NCBI RefSeq assembly: GCF_026723765.1
Contig: NZ_CP113524.1
Coordinates: 1,845,001 to 1,909,000, forward strand
Source of the DNA: Lacrimispora xylanolytica
Lineage (GTDB): Bacteria > Bacillota > Clostridia > Lachnospirales > Lachnospiraceae
Direction of reading: 5' to 3'
DNA length: 64,000 nt
The notes below the pieces were generated by a model. The model was not told where the DNA came from and searched no databases. It worked only from the letters and a program-made list of their open reading frames with translations. Made by a program: the position numbers and the translations under genes. Shown one piece after another: positions 1-8,254 of this stretch (position 1 is its first letter; each line of letters starts with the position of its first letter).

Positions 1-945
1 ATTATAATATCCAGAATGGATTATCACTGGTATGGAAAGTTTGCAGTGTTTGCTTATGTGCTTTCCTACATACTTATGATTGCAGTTTCTCTTGTGGGTA
101 TTGAGGCAAACGGAAAAAAGAGGTGGCTTGGAGTCGGCTCTCTTTCCTTTCAGCCTACAGAGTTTGTAAAAATCGCTTTGATCGTTATGCTGGCTCTCAT
201 GATTGTACAGATGGGTAAAAATATCAATACAAGAAATGGAGTCATTCTGGTCATCATTACGACCGTTCCCATTGCAGGTATCGTTGCTGCAAATAACTTA
301 AGCTCCGGAATTATTATTTTGGGAATTGCTTTTGTCATGCTGTTTGTGGCATGTAAAAAGAAATGGCCGTTTTTTGCCTGTGGTTTAGGTGGAGTAGCAC
401 TTTTGGCTTTTGCAGGGCCTGTGGCTACCGTTCTTCAGAAAATGAACATCCTGCATGATTATCAGCTGGGCCGTATCTTAGTATGGCTGGAGCCGGAGGC
501 ATACCCGTCTACCGGTGGATATCAGGTATTACAGGGCTTATATGCCATTGGTTCCGGCGGCCTTGTCGGAAGAGGCCTGGGAGAGAGCATACAGAAGATG
601 GGATTTGTGCCTGAGGCGCAAAACGATATGATTTTTTCCATTATCTGCGAAGAGCTGGGGCTTTTTGGAGCGGTATCAGTCATTCTCATTTTTCTCTTCA
701 TGATATACCGTTTCATGCTGATTGCAGACAATGCACCGGATCTGTTTGGTGCGCTTCTTGTGGTTGGAGTCATGGGACATATTGCCATACAGGTTATCCT
801 TAACATTGCAGTAGTTACCAATACCATACCGAATACGGGTATTACCCTGCCGTTCATCAGTTATGGGGGTACCTCGGTCATGTTTCTTATGATGGAAATG
901 GGTATGGTTTTAAGCGTTTCCAACCAGATAAAGCTGGAAAAATGA
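1..945 (+). CDS. ftsW: FtsW/SpoVE-type peptidoglycan glycosyltransferase (5' partial)
   Basis: Integral membrane SEDS-family protein that polymerises lipid II into septal peptidoglycan together with a class B penicillin-binding protein. The frame is open from base 1, so the N-terminus lies outside the window; about 314 codons are present. Many hydrophobic segments are visible, and near the C-terminus is the SEDS signature N-T-G-I-T-L-P-F-I-S-Y-G-G-T. Early in the fragment is K-R-W-L-G with F-Q-P-T-E-F, also typical of the family. The neighbours murA, ftsQ and ftsZ favour FtsW over RodA; SpoVE is a close alternative. Confidence 0.88.
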   Translation: MIISRMDYHWYGKFAVFAYVLSYILMIAVSLVGIEANGKKRWLGVGSLSFQPTEFVKIALIVMLALMIVQMGKNINTRNGVILVIITTVPIAGIVAANNLSSGIIILGIAFVMLFVACKKKWPFFACGLGGVALLAFAGPVATVLQKMNILHDYQLGRILVWLEPEAYPSTGGYQVLQGLYAIGSGGLVGRGLGESIQKMGFVPEAQNDMIFSIICEELGLFGAVSVILIFLFMIYRFMLIADNAPDLFGALLVVGVMGHIAIQVILNIAVVTNTIPNTGITLPFISYGGTSVMFLMMEMGMVLSVSNQIKLEK

Positions 946-1013
946 TAAAATTTGATACCATTCTCTCACTTTTAACATAGGATAGTATATAAGAAGCCAT
1001 GGGAGGTACCGGA

Positions 1014-2264
1014 TTGTCAGTCATACAGGTCCAGGGGTTACGATCCTTAAAAGGTGAGATAAAGATTCAGGGTTCCAAAAATGCTGTTCTGCCCATGATG
1101 GCAGCGGCGGTTCTCCATAAAGGTACAACAGTGATTCATAACGTCCCCAGGATACAGGATGTGTTCTGTATGCTGGGGATACTTCAGCGTATTGGCTGTG
1201 ATTGCCGCTTGGACGGCAATACACTGATCGTAAACGCATCATCAATTACTCAGGCAGAGATTCCGGAAGAATATATAAAGAGCATGCGGTCGTCCATTAT
1301 TTTGTCCGGCCCCCTTCTTGGGAGAACAGGTCTTGCAGTTACAAGTTTTCCTGGCGGCTGTTCCATTGGACAGAGACCGATTGATCTTCATTTATCTGCA
1401 TTTCAGAAACTTGGGGCAGTGGTTGAAGAGAAGGTCGAAAAGCTTATTGTATCTGCAAGAACACTCACAGGTGCTGATATAGAACTTAAGTTTCCCAGTG
1501 TGGGAGCAACAGAGAATGCACTGCTTGCTTCCGTATTTGCCAAAGGAATCACTGTAATCCGGGGAGCGGCAAAAGAGCCGGAGATCACCACTCTTTGTGA
1601 ATTTTTAAACAATATGGGTGCGAAGATTGAAGGAGCCGGAACCTCAAAGCTGACGGTCATGGGTGTAAATAATCTCCACGATTCTGAATTTATTGTAGCA
1701 GGAGACCGGATCGTAGCAGGAACTTACTTAGCGGCAGTTATGGCCGCAGAAGGGAACATCTCTATAACGGGAATCCGGCCAGAGGAACTATCAGCGGCTC
1801 TCACACTTGCAGAACGCATGGGCGCAGAACTGAAAACCTACCGTGACGGATTAGAGGTGTCTATGAAGGGACGCCCTGACTGTCTCGATGTGGTGACTTC
1901 ACCCTATCCTGGATTTCCCACGGATCTTCAGTCTCAGATCATGGCAGTGATGGCATCGGGACATGGGACGGGAAGACTTACGGAAACTATTTTTGAAGGG
2001 CGGTTCGCAACTGCCAAAGAGCTAAAGAAGCTGGGAGCAGACGTTATCATAGATGGCAGGCACGCCATTGTACATGGTCTTTATCCCCTGTCAGGAAAAC
2101 GGGTAACAGCCCCCGACTTAAGAGGCGGTGCGGCACTGGTGGTGGCTGGTCTGGCATGCGAAGGCGTCACAGAGATTCATGAATGCTACCACATTGAACG
2201 GGGATACGAAGATATCTGCCGGGATCTTAGCAGTCTTGGTGCGGTAATCAGAGGGATGGAATGA
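1014..2264 (+). CDS. murA: UDP-N-acetylglucosamine 1-carboxyvinyltransferase (MurA)
   Basis: First committed cytoplasmic step of peptidoglycan synthesis: transfer of enolpyruvate from PEP to UDP-GlcNAc. I choose the TTG at 1014 (416 aa). GGGAGGT at 1001-1007 lies 6 nt upstream of it, and this start puts the conserved Lys-Asn pair at residues 22-23, as in E. coli MurA. The in-frame ATG at 999 would overlap the ribosome site. The active-site loop G-G-C-S-I-G-Q-R-P-I-D carries the PEP-reactive cysteine (about residue 116), the fosfomycin target. The gene overlaps ftsQ by 4 nt (ATGA), so the two are probably co-translated. Confidence 0.95.
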   Translation: MSVIQVQGLRSLKGEIKIQGSKNAVLPMMAAAVLHKGTTVIHNVPRIQDVFCMLGILQRIGCDCRLDGNTLIVNASSITQAEIPEEYIKSMRSSIILSGPLLGRTGLAVTSFPGGCSIGQRPIDLHLSAFQKLGAVVEEKVEKLIVSARTLTGADIELKFPSVGATENALLASVFAKGITVIRGAAKEPEITTLCEFLNNMGAKIEGAGTSKLTVMGVNNLHDSEFIVAGDRIVAGTYLAAVMAAEGNISITGIRPEELSAALTLAERMGAELKTYRDGLEVSMKGRPDCLDVVTSPYPGFPTDLQSQIMAVMASGHGTGRLTETIFEGRFATAKELKKLGADVIIDGRHAIVHGLYPLSGKRVTAPDLRGGAALVVAGLACEGVTEIHECYHIERGYEDICRDLSSLGAVIRGME

Positions 2265-2989
2265 GATATTTAAAAAGCAGCAGAGGAAAAGTTAAAATTG
2301 GAATTGCCGTGGCAGTGATCTTTTTGGTTGCCATTGCCTTTTTATCACTTCAAATCAAGGAGATTAAGGTGACCGGCAATAAAAAATATACTTCGGAACA
2401 GATCGAAAACCTTATTTTCAAGGGCAGCTGGGACCGGAATGCGATTTATTGTATCTACAAGGATCGTTTTCAGAAACACGAACAGATTCCGTTTGTAGAA
2501 GACTATAAAATCGTATTCCAAAGCCCGGTGAAGGTCGAGGTGATCGTCTATGAAAAAACCGTAGTAGGCTATATTTCTTACATGGGAAGCTATATGTATT
2601 TTGATAAGGACGGAATCATCGTGGAAAGCTCAAACGGGGAACTGCCTGGGATTCCGAAGATCGTCGGGCTTAAATATGGGCATATTGCCCTGCACCAGCC
2701 CCTTCCTGTGGAAAATGGCAGGATATTTAATGAAATACTGACCCTGACCCAGCTGTTATCCACTCATGGGATATTAGTAGATCAGATTCAATATGATACC
2801 AGAGGGGATGCCACCCTTATGATGGAAGGGATCAAGGTCTTTCTTGGAAGCAATGACCAGATGAATGGAAAGATCTCCGAGTTGAATGATCAGCTTCCAG
2901 TTTTAAAGGGGCTTAAGGGAACATTATATCTGGACACTTACGATGAGGCGGAAACTGTCACATCTTATCGATTTGTAAAGGATAAATGA
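2261..2989 (+). CDS. ftsQ: Cell-division protein FtsQ/DivIB
   Basis: Bitopic divisome protein linking FtsB/FtsL and the septal synthase. It is 242 aa: a short basic cytoplasmic tail, one membrane segment at about residues 10-29, then an extracellular POTRA-type domain beginning I-K-E-I-K-V-T-G-N-K-K-Y-T and a beta domain. FtsQ diverges fast in sequence, so the call rests on this architecture and on the position between murA and ftsZ. ftsA, often found next, is absent: a promoter and then ftsZ follow directly. Confidence 0.85.
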   Translation: MRYLKSSRGKVKIGIAVAVIFLVAIAFLSLQIKEIKVTGNKKYTSEQIENLIFKGSWDRNAIYCIYKDRFQKHEQIPFVEDYKIVFQSPVKVEVIVYEKTVVGYISYMGSYMYFDKDGIIVESSNGELPGIPKIVGLKYGHIALHQPLPVENGRIFNEILTLTQLLSTHGILVDQIQYDTRGDATLMMEGIKVFLGSNDQMNGKISELNDQLPVLKGLKGTLYLDTYDEAETVTSYRFVKDK

Positions 2990-3027
2990 ATTTACATAAT
3001 TTGCAAGCAATTTTGTTTAAAAAATAG

Positions 3028-3056
3028 TTGATATTTTTGTAAAAATCAAATATTAT
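3028..3056 (+). promoter_or_regulatory. Sigma-A promoter for ftsZ
   Basis: TTGATA (3028-3033), a 17-bp spacer and TATTAT (3051-3056) in the AT-rich 118-bp gap after ftsQ. It would give ftsZ its own transcript, separate from murA-ftsQ. Confidence 0.6.
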
Positions 3057-3107
3057 ATTAATTAGGTTTATATAGTAAGCTGTTTATGGTTAAAGGAGGA
3101 TATAATC

Positions 3108-4454
3108 TTGTTAGAGATTAAGATAAATGAGGCGGACAATGCCGCAAGAATTCTGGTTATCGGAGTAGGCGGTGCCGGAAACAATGCGGTGAACCGCATG
3201 ATCGATGAGAATATCGCTGGTGTGGAATTTCTTGGCATCAACACGGACAAGCAGGCGTTACAGTTTTGTAAGGCACCAACAGCTATGCAGATCGGAGAAA
3301 AACTGACCAAGGGACTTGGTGCAGGTGCAAAGCCGGAGATGGGTGAGAAGGCAGCAGAAGAGAATGCGGACGAGCTGGCTCAGGCCATGAAGGGCGCTGA
3401 TATGGTATTCGTAACCTGTGGTATGGGAGGCGGAACCGGAACCGGTGCAGCTCCTGTTGTTGCAAAAATCGCAAAAGACATGGGCATTCTTACGGTCGGC
3501 GTTGTTACAAAGCCTTTCCGTTTCGAAGCAAGAACTCGTATGACCAATGCTATTAACGGTATTGAGCGCTTAAAGGAAAGCGTTGATACCTTAATTGTGA
3601 TTCCAAATGACCGCCTTCTTGAAATCGTGGACAGACGCACAACCATGCCGGACGCATTAAGAAAGGCTGATGAGGTTCTTCAGCAGGCAGTACAGGGTAT
3701 TACTGACTTAATCAACGTACCAGGACTTATTAACTTGGACTTTGCTGATGTTCAGACCGTTATGACAGACAAGGGCATCGCCCATATCGGAATTGGACGT
3801 GCTAAGGGTGATGAGAAGGCCTTAGAAGCTGTTAAGCAGGCTGTATCAAGCCCTCTGCTTGAGACAACCATCGAAGGAGCTTCCCATGTAATCATTAACA
3901 TTTCCGGTGATATCAGCCTGATTGAGGCAAACGAAGCAGCCAGCTACGTTCAGGAGATGGCAGGAGATGATGCCAACATTATCTTTGGTGCTATGTACGA
4001 TGAGAACGCTCAGGACGAAGCAAGCATTACTGTTATCGCTACCGGACTTGATATGCAGTCAGAGACACCGGTATCCAAGGTCATGACGAATTTCTCCAAT
4101 CCAAACTTTAAACAGCCAAAGACAGCAGCACCTCAGAGCGGGGCTGGTAACCAGGAAGCAGCAGCTACAGCAGCAAATCCAGGATTTAATCCGAACTTCA
4201 ACCAGAACTATAACAATAATAACAATAACAGCAATTACACTGCTCCTAATTATAACAACAACCAGAACTATCAGAATGGCAATGGAAATTACGGCAACCA
4301 GAACTATGCGGGCAATAATTATCAGAAGCCAAACTACCAGCCACAGAACAACCCGCAGGGAGCTTCCCAGGGAAATAATGGACAGCCTTACCGTCCAACT
4401 GTGAACAAAGAAGTTCAGATCAACATACCAGATTTTTTAAGAAATAAACGATAA
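3108..4454 (+). CDS. ftsZ: Cell-division GTPase FtsZ
   Basis: Tubulin homologue that polymerises into the Z-ring. The TTG start at 3108 follows AAAGGAGGA at 3092-3100. The product is 448 aa. The GTP-binding signature [10 protein letters not shown] is at residues 107-116, with the T7 region N-L-D-F-A-D-V later. From about residue 340 there is a low-complexity linker rich in Asn, Gln and Tyr, then the conserved C-terminal peptide I-N-I-P-D-F-L-R that docks partners such as FtsA, SepF and ZapA. An intrinsic terminator follows. Confidence 0.98.
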   Translation: MLEIKINEADNAARILVIGVGGAGNNAVNRMIDENIAGVEFLGINTDKQALQFCKAPTAMQIGEKLTKGLGAGAKPEMGEKAAEENADELAQAMKGADMVFVTCGMGGGTGTGAAPVVAKIAKDMGILTVGVVTKPFRFEARTRMTNAINGIERLKESVDTLIVIPNDRLLEIVDRRTTMPDALRKADEVLQQAVQGITDLINVPGLINLDFADVQTVMTDKGIAHIGIGRAKGDEKALEAVKQAVSSPLLETTIEGASHVIINISGDISLIEANEAASYVQEMAGDDANIIFGAMYDENAQDEASITVIATGLDMQSETPVSKVMTNFSNPNFKQPKTAAPQSGAGNQEAAATAANPGFNPNFNQNYNNNNNNSNYTAPNYNNNQNYQNGNGNYGNQNYAGNNYQKPNYQPQNNPQGASQGNNGQPYRPTVNKEVQINIPDFLRNKR

Positions 4455-4473
4455 AACATATTTTGTTACATAT

Positions 4474-4503
4474 CAGGCAGGTTCCGACGAACCTGCCTGT
4501 TTT
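4474..4503 (+). terminator. Rho-independent terminator after ftsZ
   Basis: An 11-bp perfect stem, CAGGCAGGTTC (4474-4484) with GAACCTGCCTG (4489-4499), a 4-nt loop and a short T-run. It lies 20 nt past the ftsZ stop. The T-run is only four bases, so read-through into the next gene is possible. Confidence 0.75.
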
Positions 4504-4519
4504 GGAAAGGAGTGACAGT

Positions 4520-4846
4520 ATGTCTGATAAATTGAATGATTGGGAAATTTCTGAGGACTATTATGACAGTCAGGAGAAGGGCAAGGAGATGTCTCTGGAG
4601 GATTTTATTCTGGAATCAGATCTTGATCATGGAGAGCTTTTGGCTCCCAGTCCTTCTGATGAGTTATTAAAAAAGACCATTGAGGACGTTCATCAGGTAC
4701 TGGCATTGGCTGGTGAGGGGAAAAATATAAAAGAAATCTCTGCACTTACCGGCCTTGAGGAAACATATGTATATAATATCCAGGTTTGTGCCCAGGGTTT
4801 CCACGAAGATGATGAAATAGCTGTGGCCCATCTGGTACTTGGATAG
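4520..4846 (+). CDS. Uncharacterised acidic protein, 108 aa
   Basis: Not recognised. The start is the ATG at 4520 behind AAAGGAG (4506-4512); an upstream in-frame ATG at 4463 would translate through the ftsZ terminator and is rejected. The N-terminal half is strongly acidic. Residues from about 60 on (E-G-K-N-I-K-E-I-S-A-L-T-G-L-E-E-T-Y-V) look like a helix-turn-helix of the sigma-factor-like or resolvase-like kind, so a DNA-binding or regulatory role is possible but unproven. It is followed directly by the zinc-ribbon membrane protein at 4860, probably in one transcript. Confidence 0.7.
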   Translation: MSDKLNDWEISEDYYDSQEKGKEMSLEDFILESDLDHGELLAPSPSDELLKKTIEDVHQVLALAGEGKNIKEISALTGLEETYVYNIQVCAQGFHEDDEIAVAHLVLG

Positions 4847-4859
4847 GGGGAAGACAAAA

Positions 4860-5951
4860 GTGAAAAGAAAGATATGCCCGGTTTGTGATCTTCCGGTCAA
4901 TGAGGCCAACTTCTGTGCCCGATGCAAAAAGATTATTCGCCGTCCCGTCATATGGGAAATGAATTATTATTTAAATGAAAAGCCGCCTGCAAAGGAAATT
5001 GCACCAATCGGCTCTCAATCGAATGGAACTGCTGAGCAGCCTAAGCTCACAATCTCCTCTCAGCCGGTCAGGACAGGGTCAGCTCAGCCAGCTAAAACCT
5101 TACAGCCAGCAAGAACCATGACACCACCGCGTACAGCGACACCTCCTATGGACGCCCAGCCGCCCAGGGATTACATACCGTCGGGCTCCTCAGTATCGCC
5201 CAAGAAAAAAGTGGGTAGGAGATTTCCTGTTTCCATAGCAGGAATTATTACCTTCCTTTTTATCATAGCTGGTTCTCTGCCTGATATTGCAAAAAAAGCG
5301 GACCGATTTCTGGATAAAGCGAAGGATTACGAAGTTTCATATCCATTTGATGATTCCGGTTTTAAGGACTTAAAGGAAGAGGATGTAAAGGCAGCCGGAA
5401 TTCCCTGCAATGGTTACAATCATTTTCCGGTATCAGGGAAAGAAATCATGGATTCCATGGGACAGTATATTGAGGCGAATTCCTATGGGTTTCTCCTAAA
5501 ACCCCAGGCAGTTTATTCCGATAATTATGAGATGAAAACAGATTCGGGTTCCATATCTTATTATGATACTGTGGAAGGCTATTATCTGGAGGACGAGGTG
5601 ACCAGTCAGCTGACTTCAAAAGATGAGGGATATGTATACCAGTATGTGGAGATCAATTATGACACTGCAACCGGGGAGATGCATGATTATATCTCTTCCA
5701 TAAAAGATAAAGAAGCATCCTTGGCTTATCTGGAGCAGTTTTTAAAGACAACAGAAACGTCCGCTCAGATTCCTTTGGAGGAGAGCAGTGTTCCAGTCAT
5801 TATGGAGCAGGTCAGGGGAGGACTGGAACGGGGAGAGGAAACTATTTTTACTGATGGAATTTTTTCCTTGTATGTATATGAAGAAGATGACACTCTTCAG
5901 GTAACGGTATCCTATAATACCTTACTTTCCACAGAACATGGGGAAACTTAA
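4860..5951 (+). CDS. Zinc-ribbon membrane protein of unknown function
   Basis: Not assigned to a named family. The GTG at 4860 follows AGGGGG (4845-4850); the longer frame from TTG 4839 overlaps the upstream stop codon and is less likely. The 363-aa product starts with a zinc-ribbon motif, C6-P-V-C9 and C19-A-R-C22. A Pro/Thr/Gln-rich linker follows (about 45-115), then one membrane segment (about 123-142) and an acidic C-terminal domain that would lie outside the cell. The layout suggests a cytoplasmic metal-binding head tethered to an extracellular domain. The gene sits between ftsZ and hflK; no function is inferred. Confidence 0.75.
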   Translation: MKRKICPVCDLPVNEANFCARCKKIIRRPVIWEMNYYLNEKPPAKEIAPIGSQSNGTAEQPKLTISSQPVRTGSAQPAKTLQPARTMTPPRTATPPMDAQPPRDYIPSGSSVSPKKKVGRRFPVSIAGIITFLFIIAGSLPDIAKKADRFLDKAKDYEVSYPFDDSGFKDLKEEDVKAAGIPCNGYNHFPVSGKEIMDSMGQYIEANSYGFLLKPQAVYSDNYEMKTDSGSISYYDTVEGYYLEDEVTSQLTSKDEGYVYQYVEINYDTATGEMHDYISSIKDKEASLAYLEQFLKTTETSAQIPLEESSVPVIMEQVRGGLERGEETIFTDGIFSLYVYEEDDTLQVTVSYNTLLSTEHGET

Positions 5952-5981
5952 TCCTTACCAGCAATATACTAAGGGTTTCAT

Positions 5982-6010
5982 TTGACACACAGCTATGGAT
6001 CTGATATAAT
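5982..6010 (+). promoter_or_regulatory. Consensus sigma-A promoter of the riboswitch-hflKC transcript
   Basis: TTGACA (5982-5987), a 17-bp spacer and TATAAT (6005-6010): a perfect consensus. It would start RNA near 6017, a few bases before the Mn2+ aptamer. Confidence 0.85.
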
Positions 6011-6020
6011 AGCTTCAATC

Positions 6021-6118
6021 GTAAAAGGGAGTAGCTGCCAGCATTTGCTGGATAAGATTGCGTCAGAACGGTAAAGTGATTTATCCGCATCCTTATGAAA
6101 TGTGCAAGACTTTTATTG
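6021..6118 (+). ncRNA. yybP-ykoY (manganese) riboswitch aptamer
   Basis: The two conserved strands of this class are present: AAAAGGGAGTAGC at 6023-6035 and GCAAGACTTTTAT at 6104-6116. In the family these read close to AAAGGGGAGUAGC and GCAAGACCUUU. They close the basal helix (6021-6027 with 6110-6116). Between them are a P2-like hairpin CAGC-ATTT-GCTG (6040-6051), an arm closed by GGATAA/TTATCC (6050-6055 and 6080-6085), and a weaker third arm. Other members sense Mn2+ and usually switch genes on. Here the 3' strand of the basal helix is shared with a terminator, which fits an ON switch. The next gene on this strand is hflK. Confidence 0.8.
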
Positions 6119-6150
6119 ATACCGTAAAGGTGTCAATAAAGGTCTTTTTT
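6108..6150 (+). terminator. Terminator of the Mn2+ riboswitch expression platform
   Basis: GACTTTTATTG (6108-6118) pairs over 11 bp (one G-U) with CAATAAAGGTC (6134-6144), followed by six T. Its 5' arm overlaps the 3' strand of the aptamer basal helix, so ligand-bound aptamer and terminator exclude each other. Confidence 0.8.
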
Positions 6151-6335
6151 ATTATATAGGGGGGTATACACCCCTATATAATAAAAAGCATTCCATGCAG
6201 GATGCACATGACGCTTAAGAGGAAGATGTCACTAAAGTGACAGCGCGTCAGTGCCAGAGTCTGACAAGTCAGACTCTTTCTTGTTTCCTTTACGAGAGCA
6301 TAAACATAGAGGGTAAGTAAAGAAAGGAGCACATT
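6144..6335 (+). promoter_or_regulatory. Structured leader segment between riboswitch and hflK
   Basis: The remainder of the 384-bp gap 5952-6335. It holds a near-perfect 18-bp palindrome at 6144-6188, whose left arm includes the T-run of the preceding terminator, centred on GGGG...CCCC. Next is a nested hairpin: GCAC/GTGC (6204-6207, 6251-6254) plus TGACGC/GCGTCA (6209-6214, 6245-6250), enclosing GTCACT-AA-AGTGAC (6228-6241). A 10-bp hairpin follows, AGAGTCTGAC (6256-6265) with GTCAGACTCT (6268-6277), with a T-rich tail resembling a second terminator. I recognise no family for it, and no convincing reading frame lies in it. Confidence 0.55.
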
Positions 6336-7313
6336 ATGGAAACGTTTGATCCTCAAAAAAGAGAGGTATGGAAAAGGATAAAGAAAATCCTTAAGAAGTC
6401 AGGTATCGCAGCCGTTTTATTGGTGGCAGTTCCAGTGATTGGTTTTGGTTCCATATACAACATCCAGGAACAGGAGCAGGCAGTCGTAACGACAATGGGC
6501 AGGCCAAGGGCGGTGACAGATCCGGGGCTTCATTTTAAAGTACCGTTTGTCCAGAAGGTAAAGAAAGTGAACACCACCATTCAGGGATTTGCCATTGGCT
6601 ATAATCCTGACGATAACGAAAGCAAGGAGGAGGATTCTCTGATGATCACCAAAGATTATAATTTCGTTAACGTAGACTTTTTTACAGAGTATAAGGTATC
6701 AGATCCAGTGAAGGCAGTCTATGGCTCAGAGGATCCCCTGAAGGTCTTACAGAGCATTACAAAAAGCTGCATTCGTACCGTGATTGGAAGCTATGATGTG
6801 GATGCCGTATTGACTACTGGAAAGAATGAAATTCAGACAAAGATTAAGCAGATGATCATGGAAAAGCTGGAAGGGCATGAAATAGGCCTTACAGTCGTAA
6901 ATGTGACCATTCAGGATTCTGAACCGCCGACCAAAGAGGTCATGGAAGCCTTTAAGGCAGTAGAAACTGCAAAGCAGGGAAAAGAGACTGCCATTAACAA
7001 TGCAAATAAATACCGCAACGAAAAGCTACCGGAGGCAACCGCTCAGACCGATAAGATATTACAGGATGCAGAATCAACAAAAGCGAAAAGAATCAATGAA
7101 GCCAATGCAGAAGTAGCAAAATTCAATGCGATGTTCATGGAATACGAAAAGAATCCGGAAGTTACGAAAAAGCGAATGTTCTATGAAACCATGGAAAAGG
7201 TACTTCCAAATATGAAAGTCATTATAGACGGAACTGATAAGACCAGCACAATCCTTCCTTTGGATAGCTTCACCGGTGGAGGAAACAGCCCAGAAAAGGA
7301 GAAAACAGAATGA
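6336..7313 (+). CDS. hflK: HflK, SPFH-domain protease modulator
   Basis: Membrane-anchored SPFH/band-7 protein that in other bacteria forms a cage with HflC around the FtsH protease and limits its access to membrane substrates. The 325-aa product has one membrane segment at about residues 23-42 and an SPFH domain starting I-Q-E-Q-E-Q-A-V-V-T-T. A coiled-coil, Ala/Glu/Lys-rich stretch follows (about 205-270). AAAGGAG precedes the ATG. The upstream Mn2+ riboswitch is the unusual part: the transcript must pass its terminator to reach this gene. It overlaps hflC by 4 nt. Confidence 0.9.
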   Translation: METFDPQKREVWKRIKKILKKSGIAAVLLVAVPVIGFGSIYNIQEQEQAVVTTMGRPRAVTDPGLHFKVPFVQKVKKVNTTIQGFAIGYNPDDNESKEEDSLMITKDYNFVNVDFFTEYKVSDPVKAVYGSEDPLKVLQSITKSCIRTVIGSYDVDAVLTTGKNEIQTKIKQMIMEKLEGHEIGLTVVNVTIQDSEPPTKEVMEAFKAVETAKQGKETAINNANKYRNEKLPEATAQTDKILQDAESTKAKRINEANAEVAKFNAMFMEYEKNPEVTKKRMFYETMEKVLPNMKVIIDGTDKTSTILPLDSFTGGGNSPEKEKTE

Positions 7314-8182
7314 AACAGAAACTAAAAAAAGCCGTCCTTGTATTTTTCGCTCTTTTAGCGGTCATCGTATTGTCTGGTTCCCTTGTCGTCACCAATGAAA
7401 ATGAATATAAATTAATACGTCAGTTCGGCCGTGTGGAACGGGTCATAAATACAGCTGGTGTTACTATGAAGATTCCCCTGATACAGACAGCAGATACGCT
7501 GCCAAGACAGATTTTAATTTACGATCTGGCAGCTTCTGATGTCATTACCATGGATAAGAAGACCATGTTAAGTGACAGCTATGTATTATGGAAGATTGAA
7601 GACCCCTTAAGGTTCGCCCAGTCCTTAAATTCTTCCATTGCCAATGCGGAAGGAAGAATTGATACGGTAGTTTATAACTCCGTAAAAAATGTCATCAGCA
7701 GTATGAGCCAGAACGATGTCATCAGCAGCAGAGATGAAGAGCTTTCTCAGGCGATCATGAAGAACGTGGGTGAGAATATGAGCCAGTACGGCATTAAGCT
7801 ACTGGCCGTTGAGACGAAACGTCTGGATCTTCCGGTAGATAACAAAGCAGCGGTGTACGAAAGAATGATATCAGAACGTGATAAAATAGCAGCTACTTAT
7901 ACCGCAGAAGGGCAGGCAGAAGCAAAGAAAATACAAAATACCACAGACAGAGAGATTGCTATCAGCATTTCCGATGCCCAGGCAACGGCTGCATCTGTTA
8001 CAGCTGAGGGAGAGGCAGAGTACATGAGAATCCTGGCGGAGGCTTACAGCAATCCCCAGAGAGCTGATTTTTATTCCTTTATCCGTTCTCTGGAAGCAGC
8101 AAAAACATCTCTTGCCGGCGAAAACAATACCCTGATTCTTCCAGGAAATTCACCGATCGCACAAATTTTTATGGGACGGTAA
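7310..8182 (+). CDS. hflC: HflC, SPFH-domain protease modulator
   Basis: Partner of HflK. The 290-aa product has an N-terminal membrane segment (about residues 8-26), an SPFH domain (E-N-E-Y-K-L-I-R-Q-F-G-R) and an Ala/Glu-rich helical region (about 190-250) with the Y-T-A-E-G-Q-A-E-A pattern typical of HflC. It starts inside the end of hflK (ATGA overlap), so the two are expected at matched levels. No ftsH gene is in this window. Confidence 0.9.
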   Translation: MKQKLKKAVLVFFALLAVIVLSGSLVVTNENEYKLIRQFGRVERVINTAGVTMKIPLIQTADTLPRQILIYDLAASDVITMDKKTMLSDSYVLWKIEDPLRFAQSLNSSIANAEGRIDTVVYNSVKNVISSMSQNDVISSRDEELSQAIMKNVGENMSQYGIKLLAVETKRLDLPVDNKAAVYERMISERDKIAATYTAEGQAEAKKIQNTTDREIAISISDAQATAASVTAEGEAEYMRILAEAYSNPQRADFYSFIRSLEAAKTSLAGENNTLILPGNSPIAQIFMGR

Positions 8183-8204
8183 TTGTTGCAGGAAACAATT
8201 TTTT
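8182..8204 (+). terminator. Weak terminator-like hairpin after hflC
   Basis: ATTGTT (8182-8187) and AACAAT (8194-8199) form a short AT-rich stem followed by six T. It is too weak to be sure of; some read-through into metF is likely. Confidence 0.4.
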
Positions 8205-8254
8205 GTGGTAAAGTGTTAAAAAGATAAAAAGACGAAAGATTGGAGACAGACAGC

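Noticed and set aside
4463-4519. N-terminal extension of the 108-aa protein
   Set aside because: It would translate the ftsZ terminator hairpin; the ATG at 4520 has its own ribosome site.
6174-6356. 60-aa minus-strand frame in the hflK leader
   Set aside because: It overlaps structured leader RNA and the hflK start, and lacks any protein-like signal.
8183-8254. SAM or T-box riboswitch before metF and trpS
   Set aside because: The gaps are too short and lack the conserved elements of either class.
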